From the NCBI GenBank assembly GCA_947090765.1, contig OX352322.1:1011501-1075500 (forward strand): DNA of 64,000 nucleotides, written 5' to 3'. Source of the stretch: Pseudomonas sp. MM223. Its GTDB lineage: Bacteria; Pseudomonadota; Gammaproteobacteria; Pseudomonadales; Pseudomonadaceae. Positions 37,889 through 48,701 of the stretch are shown one piece after another; positions within the stretch are counted from its first letter, which is position 1; every line of letters begins with the position of its first letter. The position numbers were made by a program, and so were the translations under genes. The notes below the pieces were generated by a model. The model was given only the letters and a program-made list of their open reading frames with translations. It made no database searches and was not told the DNA's origin.

Positions 37889-38778
37889 GGGGCATTCATC
37901 TCTACAGGCTGGCGGTCATGGGCTTGAAGCAAGCGCAATGCCACTTGCGGGGTATCGAACAAGGTAAGGTTGGGCAACTTGAGGGCACGCAGCTGCGCTT
38001 CATGCAGCGCTAGCGTCGGGCCACCAACCAAGGTTGGCACGGGCAGGTTGGGCAGGGTGCGTTGCAGTGCCTTGGTATCGGTGCGTGGGCCCAGATGCAG
38101 GAGCACGGCGCGGGGGCTGAGCATGGTGACTGCGCGTTGCAGGTGCGCACCAGCAACGGGCTGCTCCAGCACCTCGACCGGGAACCCGTTGCTGGTAAGT
38201 AGCCAGGCGCATAGCCATAAACCGGGGCTGAAGGCACGTTCACTGTCTTCTACCAGCAACACCGCAGGGCCTTGCAGCAGCTGGTTGTCATGGTAGACGC
38301 GGGCACCTAGCTTGCTGCGTAGCCAACTGTGGAAAAACGCCTGTTCCAGTTGCGTATTGAAGTAATTGCGCCAACGCAAGTCGAGGAGGTCGAGCAACGG
38401 TAGCAGCAGTTGTTCGCACAGGGTAACGGCCGGGTACAGGGCCATGGCCTGGTTGAGTTGCTGGTCAAGGGCGCGTTGTGACAGGTTGGCAATGGACTCG
38501 ATCAGCTGGAACTGCCGAGCCTGCCAGTCACCTTTGGGCGGCGTGCTGGAGGGTTTGTCGAGCAACTCGCGTACCTGGCCGACCGATACCCCACGCTGCA
38601 ACCAGCCAAGGATTGCCTGTACCCGCTCAACCTGCTCCAGCGGGTACAGGCGATGCCCCTTGGCGGTGCGTTGGGGCTTGAGCAGGCCATATCGGCGTTC
38701 CCAGGCGCGCAAGGTGACCGGGTTTACGCCAGTGCGGCGGGCCAGTTCGCCGATGGGCAGCAAATCCTCAGACCGCAT
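37879..38778 (-). CDS. MerR-family regulator with LitR/CarH-like C-terminal domain
   Basis: Protein of 299 residues. N-terminal MerR HTH: LPIGELARRTGVNPVTLRAW and ERRYGLLKPQRTAKGHRLYP. The C-terminal half resembles the helical bundle plus Rossmann part of B12-binding photoreceptors, but I do not see the DxHxxG cobalt-ligand motif, consistent with the B12-independent LitR class described in P. putida. It overlaps both phrB and the ybgA-like gene and likely represses this operon. Confidence 0.88.
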   Translation of the reverse strand: MRSEDLLPIGELARRTGVNPVTLRAWERRYGLLKPQRTAKGHRLYPLEQVERVQAILGWLQRGVSVGQVRELLDKPSSTPPKGDWQARQFQLIESIANLSQRALDQQLNQAMALYPAVTLCEQLLLPLLDLLDLRWRNYFNTQLEQAFFHSWLRSKLGARVYHDNQLLQGPAVLLVEDSERAFSPGLWLCAWLLTSNGFPVEVLEQPVAGAHLQRAVTMLSPRAVLLHLGPRTDTKALQRTLPNLPVPTLVGGPTLALHEAQLRALKLPNLTLFDTPQVALRLLQAHDRQPVEMNAPCT

Positions 38779-39736
38779 TGCGCAAACCCAAACTCTCGGG
38801 GTGTGGCTGCAGGTAGGCTTGCTGCTGCAGGTAGGGGTCGGGGTGCTTGCGCAAATGGTGTTTGAGCAGGGTCAGCGGCACTACCAACGGCACTACGCCT
38901 TGCTGGTACTGGCTGATGATTGCCTGCAGCTCGGCTTTGTCCTGTTGTGTCAGGCTGTCCTTGAAGTAGCCGCTGAGGTGCTGCAGTACATTGCAGTGGG
39001 TGCCTCGGCTGGCACAGCGGCTTAGGGCCTGCATCAGCTGGCTGAAGTAGCGCGGGCCGATGCTGTGTGGGTCGTCATCCTTGCTCATGCTGCCGAGCAG
39101 GCGGCCCAAGGTGCGGTAGGCCTGAGGGTTGTTGGCCATCACCAGGTACTTGTAACGCGAATGAAAGCGCACCAGGCTGCCACGGCTAAGGCCCTCGGCC
39201 AGCAGGCGCTGCCAGTCGGCGTAGGCGTACACGCGGCTGATGAAGTTCTCGCGCAGCACGGGGTCATGCAGGCGGCCTTCTTCTTCTACTGGCAGGTCCG
39301 GGCGTTTTGCGCAAAAGGCCTGGGCGTACACGCCGCGCCCGCCCTGAAAGGCCGGGTTGCCGTTGTCTTGATACACCTTGACCCGCTCCAGGCCACAGGA
39401 GGGCGATTTCTGCATGAAGATGTAGCCGCAGATATCGTCGAGTTCGGCGGCCATCTGCTCACCATAACTGCGTAGCGGGCCGGTCAGGTCCATGCCAGGG
39501 TTGCGGGTGCCGACCACCTCAGGCCGTTCAGGATTGCCGACCAGGCGGATTGGGTCGCGCGGTACACCCAGGCCGATGGCGACTTCCGGGCACACCGGCA
39601 GCCAATCGAAATGAGCATCCAGTTGCGTACGGCACAGGTCTGAGGCCTTGTGGCCGCCGTTGTAGCGCACGCTGTGCCCGGTCAGGCAAGCGCTGATGGC
39701 GATACGCGGCTTGCTGTGGGCTGATGGGTCGTGCAT
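38768..39736 (-). CDS. DUF523/DUF1722 protein (YbgA-like)
   Basis: Protein of 322 residues. The N-terminal DUF523 domain has SACLTGHSVRYNGGHK and FMQKSPSCGLERVKVY; the C-terminal DUF1722 (YbgA) domain has FHSRYKYLVMANNPQAYRTL. These two are often fused and found next to photolyase genes, but the reaction is unknown. First gene of the operon that runs to the SDR gene. Confidence 0.9.
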   Translation of the reverse strand: MHDPSAHSKPRIAISACLTGHSVRYNGGHKASDLCRTQLDAHFDWLPVCPEVAIGLGVPRDPIRLVGNPERPEVVGTRNPGMDLTGPLRSYGEQMAAELDDICGYIFMQKSPSCGLERVKVYQDNGNPAFQGGRGVYAQAFCAKRPDLPVEEEGRLHDPVLRENFISRVYAYADWQRLLAEGLSRGSLVRFHSRYKYLVMANNPQAYRTLGRLLGSMSKDDDPHSIGPRYFSQLMQALSRCASRGTHCNVLQHLSGYFKDSLTQQDKAELQAIISQYQQGVVPLVVPLTLLKHHLRKHPDPYLQQQAYLQPHPESLGLRNAV

Positions 39737-39749
39737 GGCTGCCTCCGGT

Positions 39750-39788
39750 AAACCTGTACGAATATAAAATCTTGTACAAGTTTATTCC
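39750..39788 (-). promoter_or_regulatory. 39-nt light-cluster promoter element, copy A
   Basis: A 39-base element 13 bases upstream of the ybgA-like start. It matches 40868-40906 with identical length; the first 10 bases (aaacctgtac) are the same and the last 9 differ at one base. It contains tgtac half-sites (cctgtac and ttgtaca) in symmetric order. Since both copies lie before genes of the LitR-like regulator's neighbourhood, it is a good candidate operator/promoter for that regulator. Confidence 0.7.
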
Positions 39789-39836
39789 AGCACAGCCCGG
39801 ACGTTATGCAAACTAGAATTTGTGTATAGCGCTACA

Positions 39837-40861
<1,025 letters not shown>

Positions 40862-40867
40862 TCAGGC

Positions 40868-40906
40868 AAACCTGTACAATCCAGAAAATCTGTATAAGGT
40901 TATTCC
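40868..40906. promoter_or_regulatory. 39-nt light-cluster promoter element, copy B
   Basis: The second copy lies between the divergent FAD oxidoreductase (start 40822) and epimerase (start 41010). See copy A at 39750 for the comparison. One element could therefore serve both directions. The end ttattcc and the tgtac half-site are retained. Confidence 0.7.
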
Positions 40907-41009
40907 GCTTTGGCGGGCAGGTTGGCCTATGTTTATCCGAGAGCGTCGGGTCAAAAAAGTGCCTTGATGTTAAAAATAGACCACCGCCGCATTCTGCGAG
41001 GACACAGCC

Positions 41010-41915
41010 ATGCATATATTGCTGACAGGTGGCACCGGTTTGATTGGCAAGCATCTGTGCCAGTACTGGCTCGGCCAGGGGCATCGGCTGACGGTATGGA
41101 GCCGGCGACCTGAACAGGTGGCAAAAATATGTGGCAGTGGCGTACGTGGCATCGCCCGTCTGGAGCAACTGGAGGCGGACGATCACCTTGATGCGGTGGT
41201 CAACCTGGCCGGTGCGCCGATTGCCGATCGGCCCTGGACGGCTGCCCGGCGCAACCTGCTCTGGGCCAGCCGCGTCACCCTGACTGAGCAATTGCTGACT
41301 TGGCTAGGCACCCGTGAGCAACGCCCGACCGTACTGATCTCCGGCTCTGCGGTGGGTTGGTATGGAGATGGAGGCGAACGCGAGCTGACCGAGGCCTCGC
41401 CACCGGTGCGCGAAGATTTCGCCAGCCAGTTGTGCATTGCCTGGGAAGAGACGGCCCAGCGCTCCCAGGCACAGGGTATCCGCGTGGTGCTGGTGCGCAC
41501 CGGGCTGGTGCTGGCCAGTGATGGCGGCTTTTTGTCGCGCCTGCGTGTGCCCTTCAAACTGGGGCTGGGCGGGCCATTGGGCGATGGGCGGCAGTGGATG
41601 CCGTGGGTCCATATAGACGACCAGGTCGCCCTGATTGATTTTCTCTTGCAGCACAAGGATGCCAGCGGTCCTTATAATGCCTGCGCCCCGGAGCCGGTGC
41701 GTAACCGCGAGTTCACCAGGCGCCTGGGCCGGGCCCTGCACCGGCCTGCGCTGCTGCCGGTGCCGGCCTTGCTGCTAAAGGCTGGCCTGGGCGAGATGTC
41801 CACCTTGCTGCTGGGCGGCCAGCGGGCACGCCCGGTACGCTTGCTGGCGGCTGGCTTCACCTTCCGCTTCAACGATCTGCAATCGGCCCTGGACAACCTG
41901 TCCAGCCGCCTCTGA
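41010..41915 (+). CDS. TIGR01777-family NAD-dependent epimerase/dehydratase-like protein
   Basis: Protein of 301 residues. [20 protein letters not shown] (NAD(P) motif), [20 protein letters not shown] and [18 protein letters not shown], with the C-terminal DUF1731. Related to YfcH of E. coli; substrate not known. Adjacent to hemH in the same direction, 13 bases apart. Confidence 0.93.
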   Translation: MHILLTGGTGLIGKHLCQYWLGQGHRLTVWSRRPEQVAKICGSGVRGIARLEQLEADDHLDAVVNLAGAPIADRPWTAARRNLLWASRVTLTEQLLTWLGTREQRPTVLISGSAVGWYGDGGERELTEASPPVREDFASQLCIAWEETAQRSQAQGIRVVLVRTGLVLASDGGFLSRLRVPFKLGLGGPLGDGRQWMPWVHIDDQVALIDFLLQHKDASGPYNACAPEPVRNREFTRRLGRALHRPALLPVPALLLKAGLGEMSTLLLGGQRARPVRLLAAGFTFRFNDLQSALDNLSSRL

Positions 41916-41928
41916 CATAGGACGCTGC

Positions 41929-42942
41929 ATGACCGATCACGCCCTGCTGCTGGTCAACCTGGGTTCCCCGGCCTCCACCTCGGTGGCCGATGTGCGCCGC
42001 TACCTCAACCAGTTCCTCATGGACCCGTACGTGATCGACCTGCCCTGGCCGGTGCGGCGCTTGTTGGTGTCGCTGATCCTGGTCAAGCGCCCGGAGCAGT
42101 CGGCGCATGCCTATGGTTCGATCTGGTGGGAAGAGGGCTCGCCGCTGGTGGTGCTGACCCGTCGTCTGCAGGCGGCAATGGTCGAGCACTGGCCCCATGG
42201 CCCGGTAGAGATTGCCATGCGCTATGGTCAGCCGGCCTTGCCCGACGTGTTGGAACGCCTGGCAGCGCAGGGTGTACGCAAGGTGACCTTGGCGCCGCTT
42301 TATCCACAGTTCGCCGACAGCACGGTGACCACTGTGATCGAGCTGGCGAAACAGACGCTGAGCGAGCGCCAGTTGCCGTTGCAGATGCGCGTGTTGCAGC
42401 CGTTCTACGAACACCCTGACTACATTGAAGCGCTGGCTGCCAGCGCCCGGCCGTACCTGGAGCAGGATTACGATCACCTGCTGCTGAGCTTCCATGGCTT
42501 GCCGGAACGGCATTTGAAAAAGCTGGACCCCACCGGCAAGCACGACTTCCAGGCCGCTGATTGCTGCAAGGATGCCAGCGCCGAGATGCGCGCGGTGTGC
42601 TACCGCGGGCAGTGCCTGGCCACGGCCAGGGCCTTTGCGCAGAAAATGGGCATACCGGATGGCAAATGGTCGGTGTCGTTCCAGTCGCGGCTGGGGCGTG
42701 CCAAGTGGATCGAGCCCTATACCGAGGCGCGCCTGGACGAGCTAGGCAAAGCGGGGGTGAAGAAGCTGCTGGTGATGTGCCCGGCGTTTGTGGCCGATTG
42801 CATCGAGACACTGGAAGAGATCGGCATGCGTGGCAGTGAACAGTTTGTCGAGGCCGGCGGGCGTGAGCTGGTGCTGGTGCCGTGCCTGAATGACCACCCG
42901 GAGTGGGTGAAGGTGCTGGCCGGGATGTGTGAAAAGGCCTGA
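41929..42942 (+). CDS. hemH: Ferrochelatase
   Basis: Protein of 337 residues. [20 protein letters not shown] at the N-terminus, then [20 protein letters not shown] with the catalytic His, [17 protein letters not shown] and [19 protein letters not shown] with the metal/porphyrin residues, and [16 protein letters not shown]. It inserts iron into protoporphyrin IX. Located downstream of the element at 40868 and therefore possibly light-induced with the neighbouring genes. Confidence 0.97.
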   Translation: MTDHALLLVNLGSPASTSVADVRRYLNQFLMDPYVIDLPWPVRRLLVSLILVKRPEQSAHAYGSIWWEEGSPLVVLTRRLQAAMVEHWPHGPVEIAMRYGQPALPDVLERLAAQGVRKVTLAPLYPQFADSTVTTVIELAKQTLSERQLPLQMRVLQPFYEHPDYIEALAASARPYLEQDYDHLLLSFHGLPERHLKKLDPTGKHDFQAADCCKDASAEMRAVCYRGQCLATARAFAQKMGIPDGKWSVSFQSRLGRAKWIEPYTEARLDELGKAGVKKLLVMCPAFVADCIETLEEIGMRGSEQFVEAGGRELVLVPCLNDHPEWVKVLAGMCEKA

Positions 42943-42960
42943 CTTTTTAGTTGCCTGTAC

Positions 42961-43056
42961 CGGCCCTATCGCCGGCAAGCCAGCTCCCACAGGAGGACCA
43001 CGGGTTTCGAAAACTGTGGCATTCCTGTGGGAGCTCGGCTTGCCGGCGATAGGGCC
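42961..43056. repeat. REP inverted pair between convergent hemH and uraA
   Basis: Units at 42961-42993 (cggccctatcgccggcaagc and cccacagg end) and 43024-43056 are inverted copies, separated by 30 bases. They are typical P. putida REP sequences placed between convergent genes, and can act as bidirectional transcript ends. Confidence 0.88.
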
Positions 43057-43075
43057 AGATCAGGTCAAAGCCGGA

Positions 43076-44350
43076 TCAAGGCAACTGGTCATCCAGTTTC
43101 TTGTGCTTCCAGCCATCATTGCCCGGCAGGATCAGGTTCAGGGCAATCGCCACGATGGCGCACAGGGCGATGCCCTTCAGGCCCCAGTCATCCGGGCCGT
43201 CACCGCTACCGATCAGCACGCCGCCGATACCAAACACCAACGTTACCGACACGATCACCAGGTTGCGCGCTTCGGCCAGGTCGATCTTGTGGCGGATCAT
43301 GGTGTTCATGCCTACCGCGGCGATCGAACCAAACAGCAGGCACAGAATACCGCCCATCACAGGCACCGGGATGCTTTGCAGCAGCGCGCCGAACTTGCCG
43401 ATGAACGCCAGGGTGATGGCGAAGACCGCCGCCCAGGTCATGATCTTCGGGTTGTAGTTTTTGGTCAGCATCACCGCGCCAGTCACTTCGGCATAGGTGG
43501 TGTTCGGCGGGCCGCCAAACAGGCCAGCTGCCGTGGTGGCCAGGCCGTCACCCAGCAAGGTGCGGTGCAGGCCTGGTTTTTTCAGGTAGTCACGGCCGGT
43601 CACGCTACCGACCGCGATCACTCCGCCGATGTGTTCGATCGCCGGTGCCAGGGCAACCGGGACGATGAACAGGATGGCCTGCCAGTTGAACGCCGGTGCG
43701 GTGAAGTTGGGGATTTCTAGCCACGGTGCGGCGGCGATCTTGGCCGTGTCGACCACGCCAAAGGCGAACGACAGGGCAAAGCCCACCAGCACGCCGGAGA
43801 TGATCGGTACCAGGCGGAAAATGCCCTTGCCGAACACGGCGACGATCAAGGTGGTCAGCAGGGCGGGCATGGAGATCAGCATGGCGGTTTTGTACGGCAT
43901 CAGTGCTGCGCCGTCCCCACCTTTGCCCATCGCCATGTTGGCGGCAATCGGTGCCATGGCCAGGCCGATGGAGATGATCACCGGGCCGATCACCACAGGT
44001 GGCAGCATGCGGTCGATGAAACCGGTGCCTTTGATTTTCACCATCAGGCCCATGAAGGTGTACACGAAACCGGCAGCCATCACGCCGCCCATGGTCTCGG
44101 CCTGGCCGAACTGGCCCTTGGCGAGGATGATCGGGGTGATGAAGGCAAAGCTGGAGGCCAGGAACACAGGTACCTGGCGGCCGGTGACCAGCTGGAACAG
44201 CAGGGTGCCGATGCCGGCGGTGAACAGCGCGACGTTCGGGTCCAGGCCGGTGATCAGTGGCATCAGCACCAACGCGCCGAATGCCACGAAAAGCATCTGC
44301 GCGCCCGAAACGACCTGGCGCCAGAGCGGGTCGTTGAAGCCGTCCTGCAT
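43076..44350 (-). CDS. uraA: Uracil/xanthine permease, UraA type
   Basis: Protein of 424 residues with about 12-14 hydrophobic helices. The NAT signature is seen in GPPNTTYAEVTGAVMLTKNY and QTAMETM-like neighbourhood, plus the uracil-binding half SSFAFITPIILAKG. It imports uracil by proton symport. It ends at 43076 and starts 2 bases after upp's stop, so upp and uraA are one operon. Confidence 0.95.
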   Translation of the reverse strand: MQDGFNDPLWRQVVSGAQMLFVAFGALVLMPLITGLDPNVALFTAGIGTLLFQLVTGRQVPVFLASSFAFITPIILAKGQFGQAETMGGVMAAGFVYTFMGLMVKIKGTGFIDRMLPPVVIGPVIISIGLAMAPIAANMAMGKGGDGAALMPYKTAMLISMPALLTTLIVAVFGKGIFRLVPIISGVLVGFALSFAFGVVDTAKIAAAPWLEIPNFTAPAFNWQAILFIVPVALAPAIEHIGGVIAVGSVTGRDYLKKPGLHRTLLGDGLATTAAGLFGGPPNTTYAEVTGAVMLTKNYNPKIMTWAAVFAITLAFIGKFGALLQSIPVPVMGGILCLLFGSIAAVGMNTMIRHKIDLAEARNLVIVSVTLVFGIGGVLIGSGDGPDDWGLKGIALCAIVAIALNLILPGNDGWKHKKLDDQLP

Positions 44351-44352
44351 GG

Positions 44353-44991
44353 TCAGGCGTCCTTTTGCTTGGTGCCGAAGATCTTGTCACCGGCATCGCC
44401 CAGGCCCGGCACGATGTAGCCGTGCTCGTTAAGGCGCTGGTCGATCGAAGCGGTGTAGATCTTCACGTCCGGGTGGGCTTTTTCCACCACTTCGATGCCT
44501 TCTGGCGCAGCGACCAGGACCATGGCCCGGATCTCTTTGCAGCCGGCTTTTTTCAGCAGGTCGATGGTGGCTACCATCGAACCGCCGGTGGCCAGCATCG
44601 GGTCGATGATCAGGGCCAGGCGCTGGTTGATGTCCGGCGCGAGTTTTTCCAGGTATGTATGGGCTTCGAGGGTTTCTTCGTTGCGGGCAACGCCGACGGC
44701 GCTGACCTTGGCACCCGGGATCAGGCTGAGCACGCCGTCGAGCATGCCGATGCCGGCGCGCAGGATGGGCACTACGGTAATCTTCTTGCCGGCGATTTTT
44801 TCAACTTGCACCTTGCCACACCAGCCGTCGATCTCGTAGGTTTCGAGTGGCAGGTCCTGGGTGGCTTCATACGTCAGGAGCGCGCCGACTTCCTGGGCGA
44901 GTTCGCGAAAATTCTTGGTGCTGATGTCGGCACGGCGCATCAGGCCGAGCTTGTGGCGGATCAGCGGGTGGCGGATCTCACGAGTGGGCAT
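44353..44991 (-). CDS. upp: Uracil phosphoribosyltransferase
   Basis: Protein of 212 residues. The PRPP loop [20 protein letters not shown] is clear, as is [16 protein letters not shown]-terminal uracil-binding [13 protein letters not shown]. It makes UMP from uracil. Paired with uraA. Confidence 0.97.
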   Translation of the reverse strand: MPTREIRHPLIRHKLGLMRRADISTKNFRELAQEVGALLTYEATQDLPLETYEIDGWCGKVQVEKIAGKKITVVPILRAGIGMLDGVLSLIPGAKVSAVGVARNEETLEAHTYLEKLAPDINQRLALIIDPMLATGGSMVATIDLLKKAGCKEIRAMVLVAAPEGIEVVEKAHPDVKIYTASIDQRLNEHGYIVPGLGDAGDKIFGTKQKDA

Positions 44992-45152
44992 AGGGGGCTC
45001 CGAAAGGCGGGCAAAAAAACCGCGCTAGATTAATCTATTCAGCCTGTGCTGTCGTCTGGTCATTCTGGACGTTAGTCCATAAATGCTTGATCTGGGACGA
45101 GCGGATGCGTACCTTTGCCCGCTTTTCCAAAATGCACCCCCCGGAGAGCGCC

Positions 45153-45710
45153 ATGTCCGCCGATCTCGAGCACATCCGTCAAGTCATGCGTGAAGCTGAC
45201 TGCCTGTACACCGAAGCCGAAGTCGAAGCGGCCATCGCCAAAGTCGGCGAGCAGATCTGCAAGGACCTGCACGACAAGAACCCTGTGGTGTTCTGCGTGA
45301 TGAACGGTGGCCTGATCTTCTCCGGTAAACTGCTGACCCACCTGCAGTTCCCGCTGGAAGCCTCGTACCTGCACGCCACCCGCTACCGCAATCAGACCAG
45401 CGGCGGCGAGCTGTTCTGGAAGGCCAAGCCGGAAGTGTCGTTCATCGACCGTGACGTGCTGATCGTCGACGACATCCTTGATGAAGGCCACACCCTCAGC
45501 GCCATCATCGAATTCTGCAAGCATGCCGGCGCGCGCTCGGTGCACACCGCGGTCCTGATCGACAAGGACCACGACCGCAAGGCCAGCCCGGACCTCAAGG
45601 CCAATTACGTGGGCCTGCCATGTGTCGACCGCTACATCTTCGGTTACGGCATGGACTACAAAGGCTACTGGCGCAATGCCAACGGCATTTTTGCCGTGAA
45701 GGGCCTGTAA
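45153..45710 (+). CDS. hpt: Hypoxanthine phosphoribosyltransferase
   Basis: Start at ATG 45153, after the ribosome site ggagag, giving 185 residues. PRPP loop VLIVDDILDEGHTLSAII, plus FCVMNGGLIFSGKLL and a late YIFGYGMDYKGYWRN. It salvages hypoxanthine (possibly guanine) to nucleotide. Divergent from upp, with the promoters of both in 44992-45152. Confidence 0.94.
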   Translation: MSADLEHIRQVMREADCLYTEAEVEAAIAKVGEQICKDLHDKNPVVFCVMNGGLIFSGKLLTHLQFPLEASYLHATRYRNQTSGGELFWKAKPEVSFIDRDVLIVDDILDEGHTLSAIIEFCKHAGARSVHTAVLIDKDHDRKASPDLKANYVGLPCVDRYIFGYGMDYKGYWRNANGIFAVKGL

Positions 45711-45712
45711 CC

Positions 45713-46186
45713 ATGCGTCAGCCCGCGTTCATCGACCAATCGCTGTTCGCCGGGCTGGCCGAGAAGGCCGCTGCCAACCCGCGCGGGCGGCAGCACCATA
45801 ACTTCCATGAAATGGAAGAGCCTTGCCACCGCATGGCGGTGGGGCTTCAGCCGAGTACCTACATTCCGCCGCACCGCCACCTGAGCGACGACAAGGCCGA
45901 AGCCCTGATCGTGCTCAGGGGGCGCCTGGGCTTGCTGATCTTCGATGAGCAGGGCGCCGTGACCGACAAGCGAGTGCTGCAGGCAGGCGGTGACTGCCTG
46001 GGAGTGGACCTGGCACCCGGTACCTACCATGGGTTGGTGGTGCTGGAGCCGGACAGCATCCTGTTCGAATGCAAGGCCGGGCCATACCGGCCGGTGGGCG
46101 AGGGCGAACATGCGCACTGGGCACCGCGCGAGGGTGAAGCCGGCGTGGCCGAGTACCAGGCCTGGATGCTTGCGCAGTTCGATTGA
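45713..46186 (+). CDS. WbuC-type cupin-fold protein
   Basis: Protein of 157 residues, starting 2 bases after hpt. HHNFHEMEEPCHRMAVGLQP, YIPPHRHLSDDKAEALIVL and LAPGTYHGLVVLEPDSILFE form the metal-binding cupin histidines (HRH, then H in TYHG). In O-antigen loci WbuC-type proteins occur but the reaction is unknown. Co-transcribed with hpt. Confidence 0.87.
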   Translation: MRQPAFIDQSLFAGLAEKAAANPRGRQHHNFHEMEEPCHRMAVGLQPSTYIPPHRHLSDDKAEALIVLRGRLGLLIFDEQGAVTDKRVLQAGGDCLGVDLAPGTYHGLVVLEPDSILFECKAGPYRPVGEGEHAHWAPREGEAGVAEYQAWMLAQFD

Positions 46187-46246
46187 TAGGGCCGGTACAG
46201 CCTGAATACAGCATGCTAGAGTGCTCCTTCATTCAAGGAGCCTCAC

Positions 46247-46717
46247 ATGCGTGCGATTCTTTCCCTTCTGTTGGCGGTCAGCCTGCCACTCGCCGCCGCA
46301 CCGATGCACAGCCAGTTCCTGCCGCCTGACGACCAGGCCCTGCGCCAGGAAGCGCCGACCGGCCAGCAACTGCTGCAAGTGACCGACTACTCGGTGGTGG
46401 TGGGGGCCCAGCGCCAGTCCGACCAACAGCCGATCCCGATCACCTCGTCGTTGCAGGTGCGCCTGAAGGGCAAGCCATTGAGCAAGGGCGCGACCATCGC
46501 CCAGGTGCTGCTGACTTTCGACGGTGAAGCGGCCAAGAGCCTGAAGAAGCCCGTGTATGACGAGAAAAGCCGTACCTTGAGCCTGAATTACCCGGTCAGT
46601 GATTACCGGGTGATCATGGACCTGCTGCGCAACGAAACCCTCTACGTGCAGTTTCTTACCTACGGCAACGGCCACATCTGGGCCGACCTGCACACCGGTA
46701 CCGTACGTACGCGTTGA
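46247..46717 (+). CDS. Small secreted hypothetical protein
   Basis: Protein of 156 residues. The first 18 (MRAILSLLLAVSLPLAAA) form a cleavable signal peptide. The rest is soluble, beta-rich, without a recognised family. Ribosome site caaggag precedes ATG 46247. Conserved in the genus by recall. Confidence 0.75.
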   Translation: MRAILSLLLAVSLPLAAAPMHSQFLPPDDQALRQEAPTGQQLLQVTDYSVVVGAQRQSDQQPIPITSSLQVRLKGKPLSKGATIAQVLLTFDGEAAKSLKKPVYDEKSRTLSLNYPVSDYRVIMDLLRNETLYVQFLTYGNGHIWADLHTGTVRTR

Positions 46718-46785
46718 GGCGCGCAGCCTGCGGGGGGTAAACTGCCGGCCTTCGAAATTCCGTGATGGTCCAGTTGGAGTCGGCA

Positions 46786-47076
46786 ATGCGTAAAGACAAG
46801 AAACAGGTAATCGGTGACGAAATCAGCGACGACTACATCAAGTCGTTTCTTCAGTTCGAGCCTGCCGATGGCGTGACCTCGCCTTCGCTGCACAAGCTGG
46901 TCAAGGCCTACCGTGGGCTGCGCGTCGACGACTTCGAGCGCTTTGTCGGCTTCTTCGTCGAAGCTGGCCTGGACCTGGATGGCAAGGACGAGCACGGCAA
47001 GACCTTCGTCGAGCAAATTGCCGATCAGCGCAATGCCCCGGAGTACATCGAGATCATCGACAACGCCCGCGGCTGA
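46786..47076 (+). CDS. PA4642-family small protein
   Basis: Start chosen at ATG 46786 (MRKDKKQVIGDEISDDYIKS), as the first in-frame ATG 46762 gives a poorly supported extension. 96 residues with many acidic and aromatic positions, including FLQFEPADGVTSPSLHKLVK. This is a Pseudomonas-specific conserved protein without known function; it ends just before the REP element and the bidirectional terminator. Confidence 0.82.
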   Translation: MRKDKKQVIGDEISDDYIKSFLQFEPADGVTSPSLHKLVKAYRGLRVDDFERFVGFFVEAGLDLDGKDEHGKTFVEQIADQRNAPEYIEIIDNARG

Positions 47077-47083
47077 TTTGTAA

Positions 47084-47133
47084 GCCTGTACCGGCCCATT
47101 CGCGGCTAAAGCCGCGAAGAGGCCGGCACAGGC
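47084..47133. repeat. Single REP palindrome
   Basis: A 50-base near-complete palindrome: gcctgtaccggcc / ggccggcacaggc as outer arms and ttcgcggc / gccgcgaa as inner arms, with a taaa loop. It precedes the terminator that separates the PA4642-like gene and mqo. Confidence 0.85.
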
Positions 47134-47151
47134 TGATGGAGATCCAGGCAC

Positions 47152-47178
47152 AAAAAAACGCCCCGAGGGGCGTTTTTT
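47152..47178. terminator. Bidirectional terminator between PA4642-like gene and mqo
   Basis: The stem cgcccc/ggggcg is flanked by aaaaaaa on the left and tttttt on the right, giving T-runs on both strands. It is used by the rightward small gene and by the leftward mqo gene. Confidence 0.92.
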
Positions 47179-47192
47179 CGTTACCGGGCGGT

Positions 47193-48701
47193 TCAGGCGT
47201 AGTGCTTGGCCGCCGGGCTGCTTTCCACCAGGTCCAGCGCCGCGTCGTTTTCGGCACTGATCTTGTGGTACAGGGCAGCATCGGTTGCCAGGGTCTTCTC
47301 GCGAGCCGGGAAGATTTCCTTGAGCTTGGCAGCCCAGGCACCTTTGGCCTGCTCGGGGAAGCAGCGCTCGATCAGTTCCAGCATGATCGACACGGTTACC
47401 GAAGCACCCGGCGAGGCGCCGAGCAGTGCGGCCAGGCTGCCGTCCTGTGCCGAGACCAGCTCGGTACCGAATTGCAGCACACCGCCTTTTTTCGGGTCTT
47501 TCTTGATGATCTGCACGCGCTGACCCGCCACTTCCAGGCGCCAGTCTTCGGCCTTGGCCTGCGGATAGAAGCGACGCAGGGCTTCCAGACGCTGCTCCAT
47601 CGACTGCATCACTTCGCTGACCAGGTACTTGGTCAGGTCCATGTTGTCACGGGCCACGGCCAGCATCGGGCCGATGTTGCCCATGCGCACCGACAGCGGC
47701 AGGTCCATCAGCGAGCCGTGCTTGAGGAACTTGGTGGTGAAACCGGCGTACGGGCCGAACAGCAGCGAAGTCTTGCCGTCCACAACGCGGGTATCCAGGT
47801 GCGGTACCGACATTGGCGGGGCGCCTACGGCAGCCTGGCTGTAAACCTTGGCCTGGTGCTGCTTGACGATTTCCGGGTTGTCGCAACGCAGCCACTGGCC
47901 ACTGACCGGAAAACCGCCAAAGCCTTTGCTTTCCGGGATGCCGGACGCTTGCAGCAGCGGCAGGGCCGCGCCACCGGCGCCGAGGAAGACAAAGCGAGCG
48001 TCAACTTCGCGGCTGCCGCCGCTGTTGACGTCCTTGATGCTTACCGTCCAGCCGTTGCCGTTACGGCGCAGGCCGACGACCTTCTTGCTGTACTTCACCT
48101 GCGCGTCCGGCGAGTCGCCCAGCAGCTTGAGCAGCTTGTTGGTCAGGGCGCCGAAGTTGACGTCGGTGCCTTTGGCTACACGGGTAGCTGCAATGTGCTG
48201 GTCGGCCGGGCGGCCTGGCATCATCAGCGGCATCCAGTCGTTCATCACCGCCTTGTCTTCGGTGTATTCCATGTCAGCGAAGGCATGGTGCTGCTTGAGC
48301 AGCTCGAAGCGCTTCTTGAGGAAGGAAACACCCTTGTCACCTTCGACGTAGCTCAGGTGCGGGACAGGGTTGATGAACGCACGCGCCGAGCCGAAGTTGC
48401 CCTTCTTGCTCAGGTAGGCCCAGAACTGGCGCGAAACCTCGAACTGGGTGTTGATGTGCACGGCCTTTTTGATGTCGATGCTGCCATCGGCGGCCTGGGG
48501 CGTGTAGTTAAGCTCGCACAGGCCAGCGTGGCCGGTGCCTGCGTTGTTCCAGGGGTTGGAGCTTTCCGCGGCTCCGGAGTCCATCGCCTCGACGACCTCA
48601 AGCTTCAGGGTCGGGTCAAGCTCCTTCAGCAGTACGGCCAGGGTGGCACTCATGATGCCCGCGCCTACCAGTACTACATCAACCGATTCGTTCTGCGCCA
48701 T
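47193..48701 (-). CDS. mqo: Malate:quinone oxidoreductase
   Basis: Protein of 502 residues. N-terminal FAD fold [39 protein letters not shown] is the family hallmark, and [20 protein letters not shown] lies near the C-terminus. It oxidises malate to oxaloacetate and passes electrons to ubiquinone at the membrane. Alone in its unit. Confidence 0.97.
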   Translation of the reverse strand: MAQNESVDVVLVGAGIMSATLAVLLKELDPTLKLEVVEAMDSGAAESSNPWNNAGTGHAGLCELNYTPQAADGSIDIKKAVHINTQFEVSRQFWAYLSKKGNFGSARAFINPVPHLSYVEGDKGVSFLKKRFELLKQHHAFADMEYTEDKAVMNDWMPLMMPGRPADQHIAATRVAKGTDVNFGALTNKLLKLLGDSPDAQVKYSKKVVGLRRNGNGWTVSIKDVNSGGSREVDARFVFLGAGGAALPLLQASGIPESKGFGGFPVSGQWLRCDNPEIVKQHQAKVYSQAAVGAPPMSVPHLDTRVVDGKTSLLFGPYAGFTTKFLKHGSLMDLPLSVRMGNIGPMLAVARDNMDLTKYLVSEVMQSMEQRLEALRRFYPQAKAEDWRLEVAGQRVQIIKKDPKKGGVLQFGTELVSAQDGSLAALLGASPGASVTVSIMLELIERCFPEQAKGAWAAKLKEIFPAREKTLATDAALYHKISAENDAALDLVESSPAAKHYA

